Assembly (NCBI GenBank): GCA_946894095.1
Contig: OX335650.1
Location: forward strand, 9,920,001 to 9,984,000
DNA: 64,000 nucleotides
DNA from: Incurvaria masculella
Taxonomy: Eukaryota; Arthropoda; Insecta; Lepidoptera; Incurvariidae
Direction of reading: 5' to 3'
A model generated the notes under the pieces. The model made no database searches. It saw only the letters and a list, made by a program, of their open reading frames with translations, and was not told the DNA's origin. Both the position numbers and the translations under genes were made by a program. Of this stretch, positions 12,401 through 24,400 are shown piece after piece. The stretch's first letter is position 1; each line of letters starts with the position of its first letter.

Positions 12401-15400
12401 AGCGGCAAAATAAATACACACTCTATGAGAATTTCAGCTGCCTACCTTTTACGGTTCATGAGTTACAGCCCTGTGACAGACGGCCGGACGGACCCGTTGG
12501 CACCCTTTGGGTACGGAACCCTAAACAATGTGCTGCAGAAAGGCGTATTGGCGGAGTTCGCATCCGTGAAGGAGCTCGAGCGGAAGCTGCGCGAGTGCGG
12601 CGGCGGTTGCGGGGCGGCAGCGGGCGGCGGCGGTTGCGGCGCGGACGACGGAGCGCTCGGCGACATGCGCATCGTGGACGTGGGCAGGTGGGGCGGCTGC
12701 GACCTGCGCCTGCTCACGCGCGACCGCCTCGCGCCCGACATCCTCGCCGTTGGCAGCGAGCTCGGTACGGACCGGCGACGTGTGAAGGACGAGTTTACCC
12801 CATTTACCGAACGAAACTCATCCGTGTAACGGCCGTGTAGCGCCGGCCAGTCTGTTCGCTTACGATTTCGCTCACTCGTGATGTTCTCGAGTTCCAACGA
12901 CCTACGCAGAGAACTTGTACTCAGAGCGAACACGAAAAGTTTTTGCACCGACTAGCTGTCACCATCAATATGGAAAAAAATCGTACACAATGTTTCTATG
13001 GAAGACTACTAGCTGAGGTACCCGGCTCCGCTCGGGTCAATGTCGTTTTGGACTGATGTCGGGCTGAATTATTTCCTGGATATAATATGAGTTCCCCATA
13101 CACACATTAATCACCTACTTCACCCCCATCGAGTTTAATTTCTCCAAGTGTATTATCACTAATACGTGGCTACTATGCCGCCATACAAATAAGTTTCGGT
13201 CGCCATTGTTTCGCAAGCATTTCCTGTCCCAATTTCTAGAAGGCTTTTTATTTTAACTTGCCTACGGAGATCCCCGTAGTCGCTGTCGTCAATCGTACGC
13301 AAGTGACACTTCACATGTCAAAACTCTGCAAAACCGCTGTTTAAAATAAGTCACCGAATAAAAACACCTTATTTTCGTAAAACTTAACGTTAACTTCAAT
13401 ACTTTCACAAAAAAAAAGTAATCGGTCATTTTATTTTCAACCAGTGGCTGTACAATTCCCACTTATATTAAGACGATGTACTGACGCATTTTTTGTGGAT
13501 ACAATTCTAAATGGGCTTATCCACTTCTGGACTCCACTACCATACGACTTTCACAATGGAAGACTTTAGAATCAACAACCTTTATTCAATAGTCCATCTA
13601 AATAAGTTAATAAAAAAAAGATTCCTACTAATTGAGAACCTCGACCTTTTTTTGAAGTCGATTAAAAAGAAAAATCCAATTTCGTGCTTCCCCAAAATTA
13701 GAAACAAAAATTAAATAATTGAAAACTTTAAAGCATTTATAAATAGATGATGCGGCAGTTTCCGCCGATAAAAAATCACCAAAAGTTGGTCTGGCCGGCA
13801 CAGGTGGAAGCGTCTTGCAAGATTTGCGCCTTAGGCTACGCAGCATACCGGAGGACGTGCTGGCGCTGTGCAACCTGCTCGTCGACCAGCAGCTCGCGCT
13901 CGTGGAATGGTTCCGCATGCGTGTCAAGTCCGACAAGGTGAACCCATCATTCCCAGTAGTTTAGCTCAGTTAAAAGTTGACAATACACCGGACCGTTAGC
14001 AACTTCAAGTATCTGGGTCATATCCTCACCTCTACTAGGTAGGATGACATGGAGATTGAGAGGCAGAGGCGGTCGCTGTCTGTGGCCGTTAATATATGCT
14101 GCGATTACGATTCGGAAGAGGAGATGAAGCGGTTACAGGAGCAGATCGATTCTATACTATGCTTGTTCCCGTTTCAGCAAGCTTCGGTGGCCAATATCGC
14201 GGCCGCGGCCAAGAAGAAGCTGTGCCAGTTGGAAGATGAGATGGGGCGGCTGCACGAACAGGTGGACGGCGCCATAGCTGGACTGCGCGTCAAGATTGAC
14301 CAAGTGTTCGAGATCGTCAAGTTAGATAAACACCTCTCCAAATCAGATATTTTTTATGTCACTGGACATGGATAGGTTGTTCGCGAACAAACGGGTTAGA
14401 AGACCCGAGTCGTCTGTACTGAACGACCAAACGGGTATCTCATTCGCAAAGATTCGTGTGACCACACAGCACAGCACAAATTACGGAATATGCAGACAAA
14501 CGTTGCGTACAGAGTGGCACGTTAAACCCTACATAGTTGCTGGAACTGATGTATTAATTGTCAACAGTACAAGAATCCTAGCTGGTTTCTTGAGGGATTG
14601 CATGTTTGTGAAAAAATGTCTTGCAAGATTTGCGCCTTCGGCTACGTAGCATACCGGAGGACGTGCTGGCGCTGTGCAACCTGCTCGTTGACCAGCAGCT
14701 CGCGCTGGTTTCTGTACCCTACGAAAATTCTCCAGTAAGTTGAGCCCCAACAAATGAAGCTGTTCGGACAGGATCGCATGGATAGACCGCGACCAGCTGA
14801 TGAAGCGGCTGGAGAGAGCGCAGCGGGAGCTGCGGGTGACGCAGCGCCGCCTGGAAGAGGCGGGGGACGCCCGCACCGACGACAGGGACGTGGAGCAGCG
14901 GCAAGAGGTGGGCAACGCTGCGTCCGAGGTGGAATATAAATTTACTTTCGATGATCTCCATAAAATCCTGATATTATTATTATGTATGTTATAGGCTTCA
15001 ACTAACTTATACGTGTTTGCTTCAATTCATCTATGGGGGTACAATTTCAACGAATAAGGCTTGATGTAATCAGTTGCCGCTATTATTTCATCACATTTGT
15101 TCATAAAAATATGTGCCGCTACGCTGGCTCCGGCATTGTCAATTCACTCAGATATATTATACAATATATCTTTGGTCACCTAATGTTTTCCATCTGCTTA
15201 GAAGCAAGTTTAACGCCGGTTTTTTGCCGGGGCACATTTGTAAACGAAAAGTTTGGAGTACCTTGCATCATCCGGCTAGCGCAGGTGATAGGGCGGCGTG
15301 GTGTCCTGCCGGCGCTTCCTCTTCTTTGTTTGTTGGGCGCCTCAATAAAACTATGGTTTTCCCACACTTGTAGCACAACACTTCACTCTTCACATCAATG

Positions 15401-18400
15401 AAATTCTCTCAAGAAAACTAAACTTGTCCAAAATAGTCGTTAATATCTTCAGTCTCGTAGCTAGCAGGCAGTTCGGTCGCGCCCGCCACAAGAGTGTTTT
15501 TCTCTTTTCGTTTTTTTCGTCTTGAGGCCGAAAACTGTGGGTAGGTAGAATTAGAGGGAAATTGAAAATTAGTAAAACTCCTATGTACTCTGTACTGAAA
15601 TGACATCCGTTACAATACCCCGTTTCTAATTAAAAAAAATTGCACAACGAAAACCATTTTTTTTTAATGTAAATTCAAGAAAAAAACAAAATTAAATTAC
15701 TGGTAAAAAAAACCAACACACACATAATCAAAATATCTCGGAAATTAAGTCTTTTCACGTGATATTTTCCCGAAATTTTGCCAGTACATCTGATGTCTTG
15801 GGCGCAATTATATTTTTGACAAAACGAGGGGCTAACTTTTGACTAAAAAACTCAGTCGCTTTAGACTGCACAAAGTTTCGCCGCCAGACTCCGACATGAT
15901 AACTGACGTGACGTCTTCGCAGGTTATAATATTTGGCATTCTTTGCGAATCCCTTCAACAACGCATTTTGAACCTTATCGAAAATGACATTGAGTTCTAG
16001 AAGAGACTTCGTATACCCTTAACGATCAGCTATTTCGACCTCATCTTACGTTTTTGGTTTCGCAGATTGAAAACAGTGCCCGTTTAAAACTGGCTCCCGT
16101 CCAAACATTAAAAAGTAGGCAGTTTAACCATGAGCTAAATTAACGGTACAGTTCATAGCACAACAGATGGCAATCACAAAATTCGAGCAGGTCCGTTGAT
16201 CAGACTCTACATAGCATGAAAGTGCAGTTTCTAGAGTTTTATTATAACGCTCTATAGGATTATTTTGAGGAGCATAAAAATGATTATAGAATATTTTAGG
16301 AACTCTGAACTCATCCATTAGCTCCCGAAATTCGTTTGAAATAAACTAGCGACCATTGTCGCATAAAATTGTTTTGCAAATGCCGTATACCAAGAATATC
16401 CGCTTCTTAAAAAAATTCTGCAGTCTAGCAGTAGCCTGTTAAGTGGACAAAACCAGCAAAACTACGTAAAAACGTCGACGACAGTTAATATATAGCAAAA
16501 CCCATCGTAACTACGTGGAAGAGGTCCGATAAGTGCTCATGCATTCCTTAAAGTGGCAATCAGCAGGACGCCACGAAATTTTGAACCAACATTTTTGAAA
16601 ATATTATTTATTAGGTGTCTAATATTATTATTGCTCAAAATTACGCCTAACAGGCTTTCTCGCTCGAAGTGCACTAATTAAATGTATTAAGATACGCTAA
16701 AAATGTCATTGAATCAGTAGATTAGGGTAAAGAGTTGATTTTAGTAAGGCTATTGGTAAAGTAAATCACTGTATACTAGTCCAAAAACTAGTTTCATTTG
16801 GTAGGTATTCATGGAATTTAGTTGAAATGATTTATATTCTTTTTGTCACTCCGGATTTAATAAATGTTTTTGATGGAAATGGATTGCGTTGGTGTAAAGC
16901 TCCGGGGTTCCCAAGGTTCACATTTGGGACATGTTTTGTTTTTGATACAGGAATCAAAATTCAGAAATCAGTATTTATACTGAATTATAGTGAGACGCTC
17001 AGTGTAAGGAGCTCAACCTTGCGTGTTCATTGCGTGCAGGAGGCGCGCACACAGCAGGCCCGAGAACGCGCGGCGCGCGAGTCGCTGAAGGTGGTGGTGG
17101 CGAGCGCGGAGGGCACGCTGCGGGTGACGCGCCCGCATCGCTGACCTCGAGCGACAGCTCAAGGATTCGCAGGCCGAGACGGAACTAGCGAGGCGCAAGT
17201 GCAAGGAGCTCAACCTTGCGTGTTCATTACGTGCAGGAGGCGCGCACACAGCAGGCCCGAGAACGCGCGGCGCGCGAGTCGCTGAAGGTGGTGGTGGCGA
17301 GCGCGGAGGGCACGCTGCGGGTGACGCGCCCGCATCGCTGACCTCGAGCGACAGCTCATGGACTCGCAGGCCAAGACTAAACTAGCGAGGCGCAAGTGCA
17401 AGGAGCTCAACCTTGCGTGTTCATTGCGTGCAGGAGGCGCGCACACAGCAGGCCCGAGAGCACGCGGCGCGCGAGTCGCTGAAGGAGGTGGTGGCGAGCG
17501 CGGAAGGCACGCTGCGGGTGTCGCGCGCGCGCAACGCTGACCTCGAGCGACAGCTCAAGGACTCGCAGGCCGAGACGGAACTAGCGAGGCGCAAGTGCAA
17601 GGAGCTCAACCTTGCGTGTTCATTGCGTGCAGGAGGCGCGCACACAGCAGGCCCGAGAGCACGCGGCGCGCGAGTCGCTGAAGGAGGTGGTGGTGAGCGC
17701 GGAAGGCACGCTGCGGGTGTCGCGCGCGCGCAACGCTGACCTCGAGCGACAGCTCAAGGACTCGCAGGCCGAGACGGAACTAGCTAGGCGCAAGTGCAAG
17801 GAGCTTGAACTTCAGGTTATGATTTGATATTTTGTACCTTTTAGTAATCTTGCCTGAACCTGCGTTATTTGGATAAAATGCATGCTATGCATAATCTACA
17901 CAAAGCCTCCACCACCTGCTAGATGGCGCTGATTAAGCGTAACTATTAATCTTACGCAAAGGCAATCAGATTGCAATATTTGAGATATCAACATATTTGC
18001 TGTCGTCACCAATACCTAAATTTGTTTTGGTATCGGACACTACAGTCAAATCGGATTTGAATTAATGTTTCGTTCATAATTTTAGGTTAAACGGCGACAC
18101 CTACATGGAAGCTTGATTGAATCATTGTTATCATAATTTAAAAACGAGCGAAAAAATGTCATGAAGCAGTATTCGAACCTGCAACTTTGGGATTACATGC
18201 TCACTGCTCTGTAGGCTACATTTTATTTATTGGTCTATTTATGGATTAAACACCGTCTTAATAACAGCTATGTACCTATGTGCTCTCCACAGAGCCGACA
18301 CCGTGAGAGCAGTTTCGATGCGCGCAACAAAAAACTGAAGGAGGTCTCAAAGTGTGGAGAAGCCACCATCGAAACCCTAACCAAGCAGCGAGATGCTCTC

Positions 18401-21400
18401 GAGTTGAGGTGACCCTTTTTGCCATTGATTAGACAGACAAATAAAATTAATAGATAATCACTGGAACATCACTATGCACATCTCTTTCAATTTCTACAGT
18501 TGATGAAAACAGTTTCGAATACACGAACAAGATACACCTATTGAGAGCATGCCACTACAATCGATTCCATCCAGTAGCTCTACATAAACGTGCAAAATCC
18601 TGTTCAAAGATAAGAACGCATATTTACGAGCGTACTTAAATGATATTGGAAAGGTGATGTTATCTTCGTTATCATTTGGCAACAGTCCATACTATATACT
18701 GGGTCTGCAATCGATTGAACCACACATTTAAATGATATCATATCAGGCTGGAAAGTCGACTTCATTTTATGATTGCCTCATTGCAACAATGTGTTAATCT
18801 TATCGGGATTACAAACGAACGAGTAGTCCAAAAGATTATCTTGCTAGGTAATTGCATATTAGGCATACATTACTCGTGCCAGTGACTCGATACCCAAGAG
18901 AGACTAACGTAAATCATGGAATTATGCATGAATCAATTGAAATACAGTTATATACAGACTCCAAAACTAGCGAATAAAACTTTATTTAATTAAAGTCAGA
19001 AAGAAAAAGTCTTATGTTTATGTTATTAATGCAAAAATACAACCTGAAACTGCCTATATAACCTTCGGGGACAAATCCTACAAGGCCGCTTCGAGCTACA
19101 GAGACAGAAACCTCCGAACGATTCTCGTATTAGAGAGTTTATAAAACCGCTTTCTGCATCTGTAATCGGAGCCCAATATCGATATATATTTATTATTAGA
19201 GTATGTCTGAGTACTTAATTTCACATTTCAGCCATATTATGTTTATATAAATAATATACTTTATACAGTATATTGGAAAAAAATGATTTTTAAATACTTA
19301 TGAAATAGTATTGATTTTTTGCAGCGTGCATTTTATAATCAAGCATGTATATCAAGCTCAAAAAAAAACGAAACAAAATATAATCGTAAAAACATTTTTA
19401 AAAACAAGATTATATGTAAATGCTCTAAAAATAAGAACATAAACTTTAAATTAAATCAAACCCATCTATTTATGGGGGAACGGCAGAACGTCTAATATGC
19501 AGATCGTATAATGTCATATTTTAACAAAATTTTGAAACCATGCACAGCGTATGATCGGCAGATCGTATAATTTTATACGTAGTGCATGAAGAAGTTTAAA
19601 AAATAAAATTACTTTTTTCTCTATGCATAACGTATAATAGTCACAACGTATAATATTATGATCTTTATTTAACTAAAAAAGAAAACCATGCATATCATAT
19701 AATCCAAAAACTTTTCATACGATAAGCGCCCTTATGTATATACTTTTAAAGCGTATACTCGCACGTGACGTTTCGACCGTCTCAACTAGCGTAAGGTGGC
19801 CTTTCGAAATTGTAGCAAATATCGATTCGTAGCAATTTCAGCCTTAAATGTATCGTTATTAGGGCGCTTTATGCAGTGCTTCTTGGCATATTATAAGTTC
19901 TGCATGGTTTTCTTTTTTTGTGAATTCATGTTAGGAATATTATACGTTGTGACTATTATACGTTCTGCATGATGCGAAGAGTTGATTTTATTTTTAAACT
20001 TTATTCATGCACAACGTATAACATTATACGTTGTGAATATTATACGATATGCATGGTTTAATTTTTTTGGAAAAAAATACTATTATACGTTGTGAATATT
20101 ATACGTAGTGAATACGACTCCTATTTATTACCCGACTGCGCAAGAAATGCCTCCGAATGCGTTTGTGAACACTGATCATTCAAAACAGAAAAAATATTTA
20201 ATTTTCCCACATGTTTCTCTCTTTTCAGTTCATTTATTAAGTAAATTTAAAAATTTTAAGCTATATTTTTTTACGCTGTCGGATTTTTTATATTATAGAA
20301 TAGTTTTTTTTTAATCATCAAGTTACATGCAGTATCTTGTTTATTTACATGTTTGGAAGTACTTTTAAACCTGTATTCAGAGTGGGCGGACTAACTTTAA
20401 TCCGCCGGACTAAACCGGATTTTGTATGGTTAGTCCGGTGCCAATCTAGTACTAAGTTTTGACAGGTGATCTCTGAATACGATAATTATACATGAACTAA
20501 TCGTGACGGCCTCTCTAAAACCCGTGAGCTTAAATTTTAAGCCTGGCCACCTAGTAAATTGTAGTAGTACTTAGTGCATGTACTTATACCAATCAGATCA
20601 GCTTTTTGATGAATATTAGCTAGTGCTGGGCCGCTACTACGAACCCTATCGAGCAGGCGCTATCGAGGAGGCGATATCGCCTATCGAAAATATTGTATGC
20701 GTTTGACAGATGGTATCGACAGCGCTTTCGATATCAACTGTCAAACACATACAACATTTTTGACAGGCGATATCGCCTTCTCGTTAGCGCTTACGCGATA
20801 CCGTTCTAAGTAGGGCTCCTGAACCTCGCTGATTAGAGTACGCGAGCTGAACGAGCAGGCGAAGGCAGCGGGGGAGGCGGAGGAGCGGCGGCTCGCGGAG
20901 CAGGCGGCGCGCGCGGCAACACTGGAAGCGCGCGCGGTGCAGCGCCAGAGCGACGCGGTGGAGGCGGAGGCGCGCGCGGACGCGGCAGAGCGGCGCGCCG
21001 CCGACCTTGAGCGCGCAACCGAACAGATGCGCGAGCGCTGTCAGCAGCTCCTGCAGCTGCACGACGAGCGGCAGGCCGACCTGCTGCCGCCGACCACCGC
21101 GCAAGGTGATCTTTGACCTTTACTGAAAAGGAATGTACTTCTTATTTATTGTCGGCATTTCTAGGTGCACTATATTTACACAACTAACTATGCCCATAAT
21201 GGATAAGACCTATGTCGTACTTATTATGTGCCTATTTTGTATGTTTAACGCGGCATATGGCGTAGGCCAGGAACATGAACAGAACATGATTTTTCGAAAT
21301 TTCACATGCGCTGCGAAAACCATGCCGGCCGGCCAGGTGCTTTGAGGGAAATAACTCTGCAGGGAGTCGAGTCCATAGTTTACCGACCCTACGGATAGAT

Positions 21401-24400
21401 GATCTGGTCCTTATTTTCGGAATCTCGACAGCGAAAAGTGCTTGTTCCGCGTTGTGCGATGGTAGAAATGGGACGGAAGACAGCGTTATGCAGCTCCGAT
21501 GAGCATTCTCCATGGTAGAGACGATAGAACAAAGAGAGATACCTTGAACTCCTACGGAGTTGGAGGGTCTCTAAATTCAGGGCTACCTCGGGGTCGTCGA
21601 CGAGACGCACGACTTTAAACTGAGCCGTCCCACAAAAGCGAAGCCGGCTCTCTAGGATAACTTTCTGTATCTACACACGGTGTTTTGTACAGGTGGCGGC
21701 GGGAACACCAGCGCGCGCGAAGTGGGGCTGTGGGAGGAGCTGCATACTGCGCGGCTGGCGACGGCGCGAGCCAAGGAGGAGCTGCGACGTGTGCGCCGTG
21801 ACAAAGACGCCTTTCTCAGCCAGCTCTCTAGGATCACTCTCTGTATCTAAACACGGTGGTTTATGCAGGTGGCGGCGGGAGCACCAGCGCGCGCGAAGTG
21901 GGGCTGTGGGAAGAGCTGCAGACTGCGCGGCTGGCGACGGCGCGAGCCAAGGAGGAGCTGCGACGTGTGCGCCGTGACAAAGACGCCTTTCTCAGCCAGC
22001 TCTCTAGGATCACTCTCTGTATCTACACACGGTGGTTTGTACAGGTGGTGGCGGAAGCACCAGCGCCCGTGAGGTGGGGCTGTGGGAGGAGCTGCAGACA
22101 GCGCGGCTGGCGACGGCGCGCGCCAAGGAGGAACTGCGTCGTGCGCGCCGCGACAAAGACGCCTTTCTCAGCCAGCTCTCTAGGATCGCTGTTAGTCAGT
22201 TATCCTAAAATAACGGGTCATTTTAACAGCAGTCAATCCCTCAGTAGAGAACCTGAAATGAAGCAACATAAATATATACAATGAGCAAATATTTCCTGTT
22301 TCGGAGAAAAAAAAACGGATCCCACGAAAATATCCAAAATTTGAGAGTGTGAAAATTATCCAAAGTTTGAGAAATAGTGTGTGAAATTCCTCCGTAAGAT
22401 CACGTGACGCCTAGGGCTAGGTAAATAAACATCGCTGCGTTGCACGAAAGTTAGTTTCGTAAATGTTCCTAAATCGTTTTTTTTTTCAATTCCATATGAG
22501 ATTTTTTTATTTTAATGTTTTAAATTAAGGAAGTTGATTTGGTTTCAATACAAAAACACCCATAAAAGTATTTATACATTCACCTGTATGCGTCACCGTG
22601 CAAGCGAAGATCATCGTCCTCTAAGCTTTTATAATCAGCAGATTTAGGGCGGCATTTACAGAGTGGGTTCAAAAACCGGCCAAGTGCGAGTCGGACTCGC
22701 ACACGAAGGGTTCCGTACCATCGTACAAGATTGAACACAAAAAATCACGTCTTTATTTATTTATTTTTAGTTTACTAATTTGTTGTTACAACGGCAAAAT
22801 AAATACACACTCTGTGAAAAATTCAGCTGCCTACCTATTACGATAGATGAGATACAGCCCTGTAACAGACGAACGGACGGACGGACGGACGGATGGACAG
22901 CGGAGGCTTAGTAATAGGGTTCCGTTTTCACCCTTTGTGTACGGAACCCTAAAAAGCAATAATTATAATATTGGTCCCAAGATTTTGTATTAAATTACCT
23001 AATGTTTTCCTTAACAGCAGAAGGAAGATAATAACACCGTGCAAGACAATATGGCGCAGGAGCTTATAGAAAAAGAAAAGCGCAATTCTAAACTTCAGGA
23101 CGCAATTGCAGCCTTAGAAAAAAATGAAAAAATCAAGTTAGTCAAACATGCCACGTTCTTCCAATTTGAAAAGTAGAACTAAATGGAATTCAGTTTTAAA
23201 TATTTGAATACATATTTTTATATACGTGGTATGAAAACAATATCTACTTCAAAATATTTTCCTACTACATTAATTGGTTTGTAAGAGTGCGTTCACTGAC
23301 TAGGTTCGTACCATGAACGTGCGTGCGGTGAAGAAATCAGATTCTGAATGTGTAGGGTGTAGTTATATTGTTGTTCTTTATCTCAATTATAAACATAACT
23401 ATTAAAAATATCAACCGTAAATAGCGAACCGTAAAATTATGGTTATGTAAATCACAATGACTGATTTAGCGAAGAGCGTGCGTGTGAGTACGAGCGTCAG
23501 ATTTCGGAGCTACGGCTGCAGGTGACGGCCCTGCGGAACTATGACTGCAACACTAAACTCCCGCCACCGCCGCTCGACCAAATGCACATTGAGGTACGTT
23601 CTCGTATACAACCTTCCGTTTGTGCTTGAACAAATAGATAGGTGCAGAGAGCCGACTTCGGATACACGCTGTGGTAAGTACTTGCCGTTCTCGAATGCAA
23701 CATTCAAGGAGTTGCAGAGAAGTCCAAATGAGTAGATTCGGAAGTGACATTGACACGCAACTACGAGTTCGACAACAATCGTCGGGGTGCAAAGATCAGG
23801 CAGGCAGCCTAGAGCAAACATCTTTAGGTGAGGGGACCGGAACATTGGGAGCTACAGCTGCCGGTGTCGGCTCTGCGGAACTATGATTGCACCACCAAAG
23901 TCCTGCCACTATCACTGGGCCAATAGTTTGTACCTGTTCCCACTTAAATTATTCACCAATTTGCGAGTGAGTAGGTATGGTATGGCTGCAAAAGGCAACA
24001 TTACAAATCACAGTACACCACATCGTGTCTACCATGGAATTTTGGTGTTTACGGTGTACAGCACAGTCTACATTGTAGAAACGTAGTCTTCTACGCCACT
24101 ATAGCGGCTCGTAGCCTAGTGGCGCGGGGACTGGCCTAGCGTACTAGAGACCTGGGTTCAATACCGACATGCACCACTGTCTTTCTCTTTCCGAGTTCGA
24201 TAAGTGCATTTTCATCACGAATGCGAGCTGCTCCATGGTTCGGAATCCATGTAAAACTGTAGGTGGTAGGGTTTAAGCCCGCCCGGGTTGGTACCATCGC
24301 ATTGGATGAAAAGATGGTCGAAGCGGCAATGAAAAATTGTCCGTGTTTTCCATCCAGTTCAATGTAGCCGTGCTCATAAAGGGAAGGTCCTGGCATGGCA

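Noticed and set aside
12463..12948. 161-residue minus-strand frame
   Set aside because: Shadow of GC-rich exon 5 of gene A on the other strand; composition only.
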